A stretch of DNA of 64,000 nucleotides from CALREJ01 sp035547395 (GCA_035547395.1 DASZVA010000010.1:62001-126000), one strand, 5' to 3'. Numbered from the stretch's first letter, positions 31,001-38,500 are shown. Program-made: numbers and translations. The notes: generated by a model from the sequence alone, not told the origin.

Positions 31001-34000
31001 GCCGGCGGTCTTCGTCACGATCTGGTTGTTGGTGCTTCCGTCAAAATTCACGTTGGCGTAGAGCCTTGCCGCCGCATTTGTTTCGGTCAGATTGCCCGCC
31101 AGATCGATCGTGAAGTTGCTGCCCGCAGTCGCATTGCCGACATATTGCGTATAGCCCGAACTGCCGTTCAGGAGCAGATTCCCGCCCACCGTGATCGTCG
31201 GCGTGCCGCTACCGTAGATATTTGCTCCATAGACACCCGTCTGGTTTTGGATCGTGAGATCATTCGTGACCGTGAAGCCGTCTGCGAGCGTGAGCGTTGT
31301 CGCGCTGCAGCATGACGTGCCCACGTTGTAGAAGAGCACGTCGTAGAACGTTGCTCCGCCCGTCGTCACCGTGTAGGAACTCGCGTTGTAAAATTCCATC
31401 CTGCTGCTGTTTGCGTTGAACGTTCCGCCCGTTCTAGTGAAGGTACCCTCCGTGGTGAAGATGCCGCTGCTCGGCGCATTGAAGGTCCCCGCCGACTGCG
31501 TGAAGGCGCCGTTGTCCGTCAGGAATGTGCCGAGGCTGTTCCACGTACCGCCGGATTGATTGATGGAACTGACGGTCATGTTGTCGCCGCTCGTCATGGT
31601 TCCTCCCGAGATCGTCACGGCGCCGAAGCTGCTGGCGGTCGTGCCGCTTGCCGAAAATACGTCGCTCGCGCTGTCGAGCGTGAGAGAGGCGCTGGTCGTC
31701 AGTGTGCCGCCGCCTATCACGGTGCCGCTCGTCTTATTGATTGTCCAGGCGCTGTAACTGCTCACCGTTCCGGCCGTTTTGGTCACGATCTGATTGTTCG
31801 TTGCGCCGTCGAAATTGAGATCGGCGTTCAGGCTGGCGCTTGAGTCGCTCATCGTGACGTCGCCTGCGACGTTGATGGCAAAGTCGGAGCCGGCGGAACT
31901 GGAGCCTATGTAGATGGTATAGCCCGAAGGAATATCAACGTTTCCGTCGACCGTAATAGTCGGTGACCCCGATCCGTAGAGGTTGTAGTAATAGGAATTG
32001 ACGCTGTTTTGGATGGTCAGGTTACCCGCTACCGTAAAGCTGTCTGCGAGCGTGAGCGTGGCATAGGTGGTATTGGTTTTGCCGATGATCAGGTTATAGA
32101 AGGTGGGACTGCCCGACGTGACCGAGAGATTCCCGTTCGCCAGGATCTCGACGGTTCCGTTGTTGTGATTGAACGTGCCGCCGGTTCTGGCGAATCCGCT
32201 GCTGACGGTCAGCGTGTCGGACGTCGCATCGAAGACGCCGCCGGATTGCGAGAAGCTCGTGACGCTCACGGCACCGCTGCCGCTCATAAATGTACCGCCG
32301 CTCTGCGTGAACGGGCCGGTGGTGAGCGTGTAGCCCCCGAGTGCCACGCTGCCCGTGCTCACGTGGAGCGTGTTGCTGGCCATGCTGATATTGCTGGAGA
32401 GCGTCATGACGCCGGAGCTTTTATCGACCGTCCATGTTCCGGCGCCGATTGTCCCGGCGGTTTGCCAGACGGTCTGCGCGCCGGTTCCGTCGAAGGTGAG
32501 ATTGGCATTCAGGCGAGCCGAGGAATCGTTCATGTCCAGGCTGCCCTTGAGGTTGATGTTGAAGTTGGATGCCGCGCTGCCATTACCGATGTAGAACACA
32601 TTGGACGACGCGATGGACATGTTCCCGTTGACCGTCATGGTGGGCAACCCCGATCCGTACAGGTTGTAGTAATAGGAATTGACGCTGTTTTGCAACCTCA
32701 CATCGTGTGCCACGTTGATGGCATCCTCGAGTGTCACTGTGACGTACGATGTCACTGTTTTATCAAATGTCAGATCGTAGAACGTGGCGCCGTCCGTCGT
32801 GATCGTGGCGGTGTTGTTCATCAAGAACTTCGTGGTTCCGTTATTGTGGCTGAAGCTTCCACCTGTGCGCTGGAATGTATTGGCATAGGAACCCGTTCCG
32901 CTCGTCGCGGTGAATGTTCCCGCACTCTGGCTGAAGGTGCCGTTATCGGTGAAGTTCGATCCGCCGCTTGAGCCCGTGAACGTACCGCCGCTCATCGTGA
33001 ACGCAGTATTGATGGTCATCGCGTTGTTTCCCTGCACGATATTTCCGTTCTGATGCAGATAGCTCGTCGTAATCGTGCCGCCGAGGTTCAGCGTCGATCC
33101 CGTCCAGACATTGAGCGTCTTGCCGCTCGTCACCGTCAGGTTGTTGCTGCTCATGGAGTAGAGCGCCGCGATATCGCCGTAGCCGCTTGCTTTCGCCGCG
33201 TTCAATATGCCTGCCGTGATCGGCTGACCGATGCTCACGTGCGTGCCGGTGCCGCTGCGCACGATCAGTTGATCCTTGATGAGCGTCATGCCCGTCATGC
33301 TGCCGCCGCTTCCGGTTGCGACCGTCACTGCCTTGTTCGTGCTGCTGCCCGACACGTACAAGGCAACGACCGTACCGCCGGTGAGGTTCGTGAGGCCCGA
33401 AATCACGTACTGGCCGCCCGCGTCCGTCGTGCCGGTTCCGCTCACTGCCGCACCATTGAGCGAGACGGCGACTTTTACACCCGATCCGATCGGCGTCGTG
33501 GCGTTTGCATCCGAGTAGACCGTACCGGTGATCGAGGTGGTCGTCGCGAACGTCCAGTTGGTGTTATTGCTGCTGTCAGTACAGTTGCTGCAAGTGAGCG
33601 ACGCGCCGAGCGACGCATCCGAATCTTTTACGTCCAGATAGCTGAGCGACTGCGTACCGCTTGAGCCGTCGAGGATAATCTGCGCTCCCGTTCCGGCATG
33701 CGTCGAGCGGACGGAGAGCAGGTTGCCCGCGGTGCCATTGAGCGTCAGCGCGCCGGATACACTCTGCTGCGACGTGTAGTCGAAGAAGAGGCTCGCTGCC
33801 GCACTTACACTCTTCGTCAGGTTGTAGAAAACGGTCGAACCGCTGAGTGTTTGATTCGTTCCGTTGAGTGTGACCGTTCCGCTTTGCGGCGTGAGTATGC
33901 CGGCGTTCTGCATATTTCCACCGAGGGTGATGCCGTAGTTGTGGGACGAAACATCCAGTGTGGTGTCTCCCAGGTTCAGATTGCCGTTCACGGTAAGTGC

Positions 34001-35578
34001 GGACCCGAGCGTGTAGGTACCCGATCCGCTCGTCCGGTAGCCGGCGGCCAGATGCGCCACTTCCGACGCACTGAGCTGGCGGTTATAGACGCGCACGTCA
34101 TCGATGTAGCCCGGGAAGTATTTCCCGGCTGAAAATCTTCCATCCTCACCGATCACGAAGTTCCCTGCATTGGAGCGTGTGTCCTGGAGTCCGCTGCCCG
34201 CGTAGAACGTGAGCGGCGTGCCGTCGAGATAGGCGGTCCCCACGGAACCGGGACCCTTGCTGACCGTCAGCAGATGCCAGCTGTTGCGAATGTCAGAGAA
34301 CGGTTCGTAGATAGCCGAGCCGGCGCCGGACGACCAGGAAAAGAGTCTGCCCGGGCTGGAATACAGCGTGATTTCCGTGCCGGCGCCAAAGTAATTGCCT
34401 TGGCTCGTACTGCTCCCCAGATTGTACTGGTTTACCCATGCACTGACGGAGTAGGACGTCCGTCCCAAGAGCGTCTTCGTAAAGCCGCCTGAAATATCGA
34501 CATGGTCGTCGACGCCGTCGAAATGCATACTTCCTTTATCGAAGAACTTCATCGTACCCGGCGAGTTCGTGCTCCAGGTGGGGCCGTTGTAGAGCGTACC
34601 GTTGCCGCTGATCCCCGTACTGTCGCGCGCGATGCTGGATCCCGTGCCGTCATCCAGCTTCCAGTAGCCGACGAGACCGTCGTTGAGCGTGAGGTTGTTG
34701 AAGGTTGAACCGCTGAGCGTCTGGCTGCTGCCTGTTCCGGCGAGCACAACCGTTCCCGTGCCGGCGCTGAAGTGGTTGCTTCCGTAGTTGAGCCACGAAC
34801 CCGTGGCGCTGAGTGTGTTGCCGTTGGACACGAGCGTACCGCCCGAGAGCACCACCTGTCCGCCGACGTTCAGGTTTCTGCCGAGCGAGACGGTTCCGGT
34901 ATAACCCGGGGCGATTTTGAGTTCGCTGATGGCTCCGGCAAAGGATGCGTCGACCGTTGCATCTTTGGTGCTCGTGGAGCCGAAGTAGGCGATATTGGTG
35001 CCCGTCGGCACGCCGCCGCTCCAGTTGCCCGCCGTGCTCCACTTGTTGTCCGCGCCGCCGCCCGTCCAGGTGTCCACGGTGCCTCCGGCGTCGTTGGCGA
35101 TCTGCCAGGAGCGGTTTTCGGTGTACGTGTAGGTCGGCTGTCCCGCAAGGGCGCCGCCGACCGCTTGCGCCTGCGCGGCGACGCTGTAGATAAAGAAGGG
35201 GAGCGTGACGGCCAGCAGCGCGGTCACCGCAATGTGTTTTTTGCGCGGCAGATACGGATGCGTGAATTCCACCGCATCGAGACTTTCGTTTTCCACGTGC
35301 AGCAGATTCCAGATTCCTTTGGCTTCGATCGCAATCATGACCAGTGCGACCGCAATCAAAAGAACGAGGAGCGAGAGATATCCATACGCGGCGATCAGGA
35401 CCAGCAGATCGGCAATGATGCGCCGGGGCTTGATGAACCGCGCGACGGAGAAGCCGAACAGTGCCCATCCAATCGTCGTCAAAAGCGCCATCAAGCCGAA
35501 GCGCAGTTCCTCGCGCAACGTGAGGTGCGCCGCGAAGCGCCCGATGCCATGGCCGATTCTGGACAGGAAGCGGATCAT
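16100..35578 (-). CDS. Giant modular membrane-anchored surface protein with LamG modules (6,492 aa)
   Basis: The frame is unbroken for 19.5 kb. N-terminus: three membrane helices (about residues 27-50, 58-84, 115-135), the last ending YSVAAQAQA as at a signal-peptidase site. Outside: autotransporter-like GGGADNKWSTAGNWSGG (about 175, again near 3250). Six LamG/concanavalin-like modules, each with G(Y)WK(L/F/M)DDGTG...DSSGNGNNGTL and IDDVR(I/V)YNR, start near residues 299, 2263, 2859, 3960, 4230 and 5336. Four ITGxVYxD...VKVAVSLNG beta modules start near 681, 2048, 2649 and 4620, most preceded by a Cys-pair CxxC/DSGNNTNW motif. Long (S/T)GGTF beta-solenoid-like repeats fill about 830-1850, with a Gly-rich block at 3300-3750. 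Two SdrD/Cna-B-like domains (about 5716-5930), a Ser/Gln/Thr coiled coil (6010-6290), a carboxypeptidase-regulatory-like domain (6340-6420) and a C-terminal helix with KRDR tail complete it. No LPXTG. It starts by a 4-bp ATGA overlap with the upstream gene. Adhesion or glycan binding is inferred. Confidence 0.9.
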   Translation of the reverse strand: MIRFLSRIGHGIGRFAAHLTLREELRFGLMALLTTIGWALFGFSVARFIKPRRIIADLLVLIAAYGYLSLLVLLIAVALVMIAIEAKGIWNLLHVENESLDAVEFTHPYLPRKKHIAVTALLAVTLPFFIYSVAAQAQAVGGALAGQPTYTYTENRSWQIANDAGGTVDTWTGGGADNKWSTAGNWSGGVPTGTNIAYFGSTSTKDATVDASFAGAISELKIAPGYTGTVSLGRNLNVGGQVVLSGGTLVSNGNTLSATGSWLNYGSNHFSAGTGTVVLAGTGSSQTLSGSTFNNLTLNDGLVGYWKLDDGTGSSIARDSTGISGNGTLYNGPTWSTNSPGTMKFFDKGSMHFDGVDDHVDISGGFTKTLLGRTSYSVSAWVNQYNLGSSTSQGNYFGAGTEITLYSSPGRLFSWSSGAGSAIYEPFSDIRNSWHLLTVSKGPGSVGTAYLDGTPLTFYAGSGLQDTRSNAGNFVIGEDGRFSAGKYFPGYIDDVRVYNRQLSASEVAHLAAGYRTSGSGTYTLGSALTVNGNLNLGDTTLDVSSHNYGITLGGNMQNAGILTPQSGTVTLNGTNQTLSGSTVFYNLTKSVSAAASLFFDYTSQQSVSGALTLNGTAGNLLSVRSTHAGTGAQIILDGSSGTQSLSYLDVKDSDASLGASLTCSNCTDSSNNTNWTFATTTSITGTVYSDANATTPIGSGVKVAVSLNGAAVSGTGTTDAGGQYVISGLTNLTGGTVVALYVSGSSTNKAVTVATGSGGSMTGMTLIKDQLIVRSGTGTHVSIGQPITAGILNAAKASGYGDIAALYSMSSNNLTVTSGKTLNVWTGSTLNLGGTITTSYLHQNGNIVQGNNAMTINTAFTMSGGTFTGSSGGSNFTDNGTFSQSAGTFTATSGTGSYANTFQRTGGSFSHNNGTTKFLMNNTATITTDGATFYDLTFDKTVTSYVTVTLEDAINVAHDVRLQNSVNSYYYNLYGSGLPTMTVNGNMSIASSNVFYIGNGSAASNFNINLKGSLDMNDSSARLNANLTFDGTGAQTVWQTAGTIGAGTWTVDKSSGVMTLSSNISMASNTLHVSTGSVALGGYTLTTGPFTQSGGTFMSGSGAVSVTSFSQSGGVFDATSDTLTVSSGFARTGGTFNHNNGTVEILANGNLSVTSGSPTFYNLIIGKTNTTYATLTLADSFTVAGNLTIQNSVNSYYYNLYGSGSPTITVDGNVDIPSGYTIYIGSSSAGSDFAINVAGDVTMSDSSASLNADLNFDGATNNQIVTKTAGTVSSYSAWTINKTSGTVIGGGTLTTSASLTLDSASDVFSASGTTASSFGAVTISGGTMTSGDNMTVSSINQSGGTWNSLGTFLTDNGAFTQSAGTFNAPSSGIFTTEGTFTRTGGTFNANSSRMEFYNASSYTVTTGGATFYDVLFYNVGTSCCSATTLTLADGFTVTNDLTIQNQTGVYGANIYGSGTPTITVGGNLLLNGSSGYTQYVGNATAGSNFTIDLAGNLTETNAAARLYANVNFDGSTNNQIVTKTAGYVSGGSWTIGKTSGTVIGSGALSTSAALTLDSASDIFTASGSASPSFGAVTLSSGTFTGGSGMTVSSINQSGGTWNSYGQTLTDNGTFTQSAGTFTAPTGVFTTKSTFNRTGGTFNHNDGTMEFYNASSYTVTTGNAAFHDVLFYNVGTSCCSMTTLTLADAFTVANDLTIQNQTNFYGATIVATNTPTLTVGGNLVFNGSSSYAQYLGSATASSNFTINLAGDFTLSNAGSRLYANTVFDGTGTQTITSSAGTLSSPFWYVHKSAGQAVLASALSMSSTKLTLSGGVLSLNGNNLTTSTSGFKAQSGATLRLHGSETVTTPTLNTGSTVLYNESAQTEILKNFTYSNLVIGSTGSAVFNLTGSSITVKGNLTLSGGTLATTNGGTLNLSGAWLKTSAANASFSAGTGTVVLSGGDQTMSGSTTFYNLTKSVSAAQTLTLAATATQTVTHTLTLNGTTGNHLSLRSTQSGTQAKIDPQGSRSISNVDVEDNDNLDASVINCISGCIDSGDNTNWYFAPVKKITGTVYTDTGTTVIGSNVKVAVSLNGGAVSGTGTTDSGGQYTISDVTMTGGTVITLYISGNSAKGATVTLGSGGTMTGVDLYEHNLIVRSDSGSVAITNSDLKIGQNSGYRDITDVYSVDSSNVLTMSQGMQLFVRTGDTYNPGAATNANTLKVLGTMSMSSNVLTVSGSLVANSGTFTTGTGITLDGGGSQTLVLGGNTVKGVTIGDAAGISAASLIGYWKFDDGAGTSAADSSGNSHTATLYGSPTWSSDTPSLHFSDPYSLALGSSKYADAGTATAYNVTGSNFTISAWIKLNTNTSHSIIAAKADSSYGYQFLVRDGAEGGKLVFDYNGASSIFSSSSAVTTGSWHQVAVTGNGLYLDGTKTAASISIPNSSSNPLTFGKTNSAYFSSTIFDGNIDDMRLYGRSLTDAEITQLSQGYGNGGSAGPNRTYLLGSALTVNGDLTIDSGSSLDVSGSNYDLTLTGSLINKGPAADFNARNGAVILGGGNQTLSGALAFYDLRKTVTSPATLSVSTDGAKSVSGSLVLHGTVGNLLSLRSTMSGSAANFYLNASATQLDSDISELDVKDMDASNGQALYCYSASEGCVDSGNNTNWFFIPPKNITGFVYTDTGATTAGSNIKVAVSLNGGAVSGTGTTDAGGQYTISNLTMTGGTVVTLYISGNSAKGVTVTLGSGGTMTGMNLFENNLIVRSDSGSVAMTNGYLKIGQNNGYADIRSIYNVDGSNTLQVAAGKQLWVWIGDTFTPGGLVKTTDLYDRGTMTMSSYGLTVTGSLVTELGTFTTSTGVTLGANTTSETLSVGNNTLKNLTINNGLIGYWKLDDGTGSTIARDSSGNGNNGTLTNEPTWSMDAPSTRFYDPKSLHFDGTNDYVDIGSSARLIPPSSAFSLSWWDSVGTSPGTYEGLFAWATGSKHFLVFRNGTDFYVTPHDGTNAVKFSGVPSLSTANTWHHWTIVGAAGGNSHTTSDYQLYVDGVKQGSGISSTTGNSSTQINDIGTDGFDTSWKGNMDDIRIYNRALSASEIAHLANGYQNTGSGVYVLGSNLSLSGNLNIVSGGIDAGSNKNITMSGNLLNVGEFDAQNGTVTLDGGNQTMSGDTVFYNLTKNVTTAASLFFDYTGRQSASGALTLNGASSNLLSIRSTHSGTGAHILLDGSAGTQSLSYLDVQDSNAESGATLSCTSNCTDSGNNTNWSFAAPTVTWTGGGSDNNWSTAGNWSTGVVPTSTDNVVFDSTGKKNATVDASFAGTVNSITIAKSYTGSITLSHALTVNGDLTDSGSNTTGLTWTAGAQNNLHVVGNMTVNSGATVTVAYSSLTGNGSGQNIIVDGSLTVATGATITAVGQGFAAAQGPGAGKAPSYGAGTHGGMGAVNTLSTYGSMTNPTELGSGGWHQPGGGSIQVHVGGTLTVNGVLTANGKGASGNNNGAGGSINITATTLNGSGSITANGGDGGTYNGGGGRISLANVTTDAFKGTLQAKGGSNGFAGTIYLNSADRTSLTIGGTGHLRSLRLGSDGTNNYTFGDVIIQSGGTLEMDGNPSMHSNQGGAATLNATNVTVQTGGLLSANNLGFRDSAVNSGPGGGIAPYYGGGTYGGSGGANPTSSYGSLVNPLNMGSAGYDSIGGGAVIINASNAVTINGSITANGEGGSGVHAGAGGTVNITAATVSGNGAVKANGGSGYHGGGGGRIAIVLTSGISFGNTTYQAYGATANVNSAAGTIYKKAANQTYGDVIVDNNSVSAIPLRTVIMSGATVGSMTVQNSGVVLINTGVTLNILGTGTVLTVKSGTAFTNSGTLILGGTGSSIAGTFTTDEVSTVNYVGQSNHATAKIINTVYNKLGINGANTTFQLPSSATNLNVFGNLTLTGGTLAVTNANTITLSGSWIHSGGSFNAGTGTVMMIGQGNTSINETSSFNNLTFGAGRGLVGYWKFDDGTGATAVDSSGNGNNGTLVNGPTWSTDVPTTRFHDPYSLSFNGTSNYVSVPVGLSGSGTISFWAKGGPVSNYPSWVNDAVSNNALEFGYIGSTIFIKAGPGLAGSYSQPSDGAWHLYTLTSNGTTGKLYIGGVYQTSASFSFASSSLYIAKGYNYFGGLLDDVRIYNRALTAAEVSALANGNQLIGSGTYTMGAALAMSGSLDIENGNLDASASNYNITVGGNYTNYGTLTTHSNTVTLKGTGNNYTMSGALTFNNLTLNNGLVGYWKLDDGTGSSIARDSSGNGNNGTLTNGPTWSTSVPNTRFYDPKSLHFDGVDDYVSVPDSSALQLSNHLTVATWVKSTTAGSDIGIIRKDTQIGTRYLWGLAYISGVIQAQYYNGTVYRVSSSTANDNVWRHAVMTINGTTMTLYINGVSQGTATISGTQGIPTGEMDIGAEPPAIGISRTSYMIGSLDDVRIYNRALSASEVSHLASGYQNTGSGNYVLGAALTVNGNLNIVSGNLDASASNYGVTAKGNWSNVGNFTPHSDTVTLSTTANQTLSGSTIFWNLTKLATNAASLFFDYTGRQSASGSLNLMGVQGGLLKIRSTATGTGAHILLDGDSGTQNLRYLDVKDSDATGGATLTCHTGDGGCADSGNNTNWSFSRTYNITGTVYSNTGGTTPLTGVKVAVSLNGAAVSGTGTVDNGGQFTIGGISNLTGGTVVALYISGSTNKAVTVSTGSGGSMTGMTLIKNQLIVRSGTGTHVSVGAPVTSAMLTIAKATGYSDITSLYSMSSNNLTVTTGKTVNVWTGSTLNLGGTLTTSYLHENGNMIQGNNALTINSAFTMSGGTFTGSNGGSAITDNGTFNQDAGTFVATSGTGTFANDFIRTGGTFTHNSGTLTLAESNATTFTTGGAILYNLTLTGHGTCGDSNKTTTFADSFTVSHTLTVQSTTGCSGYTHVWSATSPITITLQGDFTESQITGFNETFGNANVTLQMTGAGPSFTVASGAFNANLNVNGTGTATLSRGGSTSTGTTTINQSAQLSGDSTFYDFTISSGKTLDVSNDGGVTSHNIVVAHAFTNAGTFTARSGTLTFSHITSTSITSGGAAFYDLTLLGFASCVGGTSTTTFLDSFTVSHNLTIQSNTACSGFTHIWSASNPITIALSGNFAESQLTGYNETFGNSNVTLKLTGGSAQTIALRSGTFSPQVVIAKSANTVTLSGALVMNTTGQNLVLTGGTLDLNGNNLTVNKSLIIGTGTTLRLHGDETLSYTNFLSQLNSTVWYDSAGSSAVQMKNIPYQNVIIGSTGSTVFNPPNSQMTLSGALTISGGTLNVNGGQTITLSGSWLHTGGTFNSGTGTVIMRNVGASTLTESQPFNNVTINNGLVGYWKMDDGTGSSIARDSSGNGNNGTLTNGPTWSTSVPSTRFYDPKSLHFDGVDDYVATNVRAINGTAAFTFGGWIKFERQSSTYEIPLWNGFDSATSGFGFIRKPNSPIVYAGWGSSNGEVAGPSTTNGVWYHVMSTYNGTTQRFYVNGVSQGTTSYSNSNFTSGLTTLGNLNSASSYWFRGNIDDVRIYNRALSASEVAHLADGYQNSGSGVVTLGANLDVNGNLQIADSTLDPTSSNRQINLAGNLLDAGSITQRNNNFILDGTNQTISGSTLFYNFTKAVSSAAKLFFDPTSRQSFSGALAINGAASNLLSIRSTTSGTGAHILLDGDSGTQSLSYLDVKDSDATGGATLVCHKNSDHCTDSGNNVNWNFANSASATGSIVGYVWYDDNGNGVRTGDESTGFNNVTVTLSGSTLTGALLNLTTTTNSLGQYAFSGTVISGSNGYAISIDPSTLSGTYLRTTFNSTGSNVLGTGAVIRANFGYVSPSTLTGSVFVDSDSNGLKAVTETQIFSGTIVELSGTTGTGGTISLTTKSNASGTYIFSNLPTSSGSFVIAAEAPTGYTTTSTNSRLVSFGTGGQIKNVSFGYLLTPVASSSSAAASSSSEAGFVSGGTYGTNGTYVVTIVTAPQPVAEQTSSAAASSTATQQTSSTATSTQTSSASSSQTSEQIQQELQQQIAAHIGAGLEYSVPIVAPIIQALGEIQSSVTQSVQTGITQTKGISQNIAQSVQDLTTLTSLAATSASKSIASSVGNVGQTIGTALQSATQSTQAAVTQIASTMQSGVSAVTQSVTSAAQVALQTMQDTSELALNRIEQLGTVGQTTAQFARTAGQSIADMGTLTVATTQTAINSITQTTGAITDTTATTLSQTTVQIAQSIADATDQTTNALQDAAQQLADATTILGQNANELAMQTTTVTTQLGQTVADNLDAAQQSVSDVTNAGIQWSAGQIASGIGAMQNGAGILRRSGRDGIALFALRLHGAPTQPPASAKLPPPQTYTTTIKKNTDGQTLVATLAMSVFDSFGHPYANTPVVLFSTPKIAVTNSGGIATFHDVETGKHQLEIHVSGGTVEKRDFILEPPSVLPLDTQKELQVALPVIQVMVSEPVHGAAPVGGIPIYAWIIIALLAGSNVGWITMIIIRKRDRIRELTGR
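30300..32800 (-). repeat. Recent in-frame tandem duplications inside the giant gene
   Basis: Near-identical stretches from 30477 and 31239 (GTCTGGTTTTGGATCGTGAG and onward for over 150 bp) are offset by 762 bp, exactly 254 codons. They encode the paired DVLFYNVGTSCCS segments. A further pair sharing an identical 31-bp stretch starts at 31980 and 32661, offset 681 bp (227 codons), and encodes NSVNSYYYNLYGSG. All offsets are multiples of three. Confidence 0.75.
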
Positions 35579-38500
35579 GGAAGCGTTTGGCCGGAGGACG
35601 TGAGTGTTGCGCCCGAGAAAGCAGTGTCGCTCTGGATCAGCAGAGGCCCGATCAGATAGAAGTGCGGTGAAATTTCGGGTGCTTTGTAGTCGTAGTGGAA
35701 CGTTTTCACGTCACCGGCTTTCCATGATCCTTTCCAGATGATAAGCGTCCCGCTCGAGTCAGTCGTCTGCAGTTTGTAGTTTGCAGGCGACGCGTCTTTG
35801 ATCACGAATCCCTCCGGCACTGTATCGACCACCTGTCCGTCGATGTTCTCATTGAATGCAACGGTGATGTCCATCGGCGAATCCGCGAACGGCCACAGAC
35901 GCGTGGCGGCGGAGCGGGTGATGATGAACGGCGCATTGCTCTTTACAATGATCGTTGAAGAAATCTCGCGCATCTTGCCGTCAATATTTCCGATGAGCGT
36001 CAGATTGTACGTGCCTTCCTGATTCAGTGTCAGATTCGCATCGAAGTCGGGACCGATGAATCCGGCCTGCTTGAGTCCGCAGGTGCCGGTCTTTGCGATC
36101 GATCCGTCATCCGTCGTGAGCGTCTGCTGCGTATTGTCCGGAGCCGTCACGTGGAGCGTCAATGACGCATCGCAGACGATTTCTCCGTGATCGTCGAGCG
36201 CGCCGAAGTCGATGTGCGCGGTGTCTCCTTCTTTATAGATGTCGCTGTCGGGGTTCATCGCGAGCACACCCCACGCGAATTGCTGCGTGAGCGTCTGCGT
36301 CTCGCCAGTAATCGGATTTGTGACGTCGACACTGAGCGTATACAGACCCGGCGTGAAACTCGGGATCGGATCGAGCACGAGGTCCACGGATCCCACTGCG
36401 AAGTGGAAGTGAGGATTTTTAATCGCTTCTCCGTTCGGCCCCTTGAGTGTCAGTTTCAGAACCGACGCACCGGTCGATGCCGTTACATTCGTGTCTTGGG
36501 GCTTGAGGCTTGAGGCTTGCGTCTTCTCCAGCGCTTGCGTCACGACCTGCGTCGTCGCGCTTGCCTGTGTGATGGTCTGTACCGCCGCGACGGCCGCCTG
36601 CCTCGTCACGCTTGTCTGCGTCTGTACCGCATCGTTCACCGCCTGATCCACCGAATCCGATGCGATCGTGCCGCTTCCTGCTGTCGCTTGCTGCGCGAGA
36701 GCGGCAATGACTTTGTCTTTGGTATCATTCGTCGCGAGCTGATCGACGGTCTTCGCCACAATCGTGTTTTTCTGCGCGAGGTCGGCGAGTTGCTGCTTCG
36801 CGTCGTCGCTCGTCGCAACCGCCTGCGCCACGGTATCCGTGAGATTCGTGACTGATGCGTCTCCGTTGCCGCTCGTGACGACCGCATCCACCGCGGCATT
36901 GCGCACCGTGTCATTATTGATTGCTTGCGTCGCGATCGTCTGCGCTTGCTGCGTGACGATATGTTCGGCGACCGCCTGCTTCACGTCCTGCGTAGCGACG
37001 ATCGTCTGGAGCAGCTGCTCATAGGCGATGTCGGTCTTCAGGTGATGATCTTCATCCTGCAAACGCGAATCGTTCGCGTCCAGCTGCATGTCGATCAGCT
37101 TGAACGTCGGCGCGCTGTCCGCCTGGAACACCGCCGCCTTGCGCTCGAGCGTCAGCGTGCGCGATTGATTATTGGCCGATGCGGTTGAACCGCTGAGGCT
37201 GAGCACTTCCCATCTACGATCTTCCGTAAACGACACCGTGTTCTGATCGCCGAAGGTGAGAGAGGCGAGGAGGTGAGTGAAGAATGAGGAGATAGGGCTA
37301 GGGCTAGGGCTAGGGTTAGGGTTGGAAGATTCGGAAGATGCAGAAGACTCAGAAGAATCAGATGAACCAGAGGAAACAGAAGAAGATTCAAAAGAGGATG
37401 TGTCACTCTGAGGACGCTCGAAGAGTGACACGGATGAAGACGCAAGTGATGAATCCAACGACGAGGAATGCGAAGATACAGTCGTATCAACATTCGATGA
37501 GTTCCCGACTTCGCTCGAACTGACACTGCTGTTTTCTGATGAATTTGCTGACGCTGATGAGTCGAGAGACGACACGCTCACAGATTCCGAACTTGCGGAA
37601 GCGCTGGCGCTCACGATGCTCGACGCTTGTGCGGAACTCGTTTCGCTTGAACTATCCGACGGCTCCTCGCTGCTCGAGACCGCGCTCACAGCTTCGCCCT
37701 CCTGCGTTCCGCTGATCTGCACCGGTCCGAAGAGTCCCATGAGCGGCATCGATTGCGGCGCGATGTAGACGTAGGTGAAGGTTCGCGTCGTCGCGGCCTG
37801 GAATTGTCCGTCCCATTCGATCAATGTTCCGTCGACGTTCTTGAGGATATTCGTCGGCGCAGGCGTGACGTCAGACACGGTGAAGCCTGCCGGCACGTGT
37901 TCTTTCATCGTGCCGGTGATCGTTGCGAGCGTCGTGACGTTGATCGTCATCACCGCACCCGTTCCCGCGGTGGTCTGCGAGACGGAGCTGCGCTTCACGG
38001 TGATGAGTGGATGATTGTCGATTGTAATTTTTTCCTGAGCGACCGTGCCGCTTCCCGCTTCGATGCGCAAAGTCGCGATGCCCGCATCGGGTGAGGACAG
38101 TGTCAGCGTGTCACCGGTGCCGCTGCAGAAAGATTTCAGTGTCGCCTTGCTTCCGTGCAGGAACGAACCCGTCAACGTTTCGATGCAGAGCGGATTTCCC
38201 TGATCGTCCGCGAGTGCGGCGCCGATTGAGACATCCGCATTGCTCGCATACGCGTCACTGTCCGGGTTCATTGCGACCATACCCCAATCGAAATATGTAT
38301 CGAGCAGGAGCAGATCGCCCTGCGTCGTTTGACCGGTGATCTTTTTGAAGAAGTTCGACAATCGATCGCTGATCGAATGCGTGCGGTCGAGCGTCGCCTG
38401 GATTCTGTAGCGTCCGGGGCGGAAGCTCGACGGGGGATCGAGCGTCACGCGATAATCGGTTTTCTCATCTGTCACCGTTTCGGTTGCGCTCGACGTCTGT

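Noticed and set aside
30300..32800. CRISPR array
   Set aside because: The repeats are hundreds of base pairs apart, protein-coding and in frame; there are no short unique spacers.
16364..34500. Many plus-strand open frames antisense to the giant gene
   Set aside because: Their Val/Pro/Arg/Asp/Cys-heavy translations repeat in step with the LamG modules, as expected of antisense shadows of a repetitive gene.
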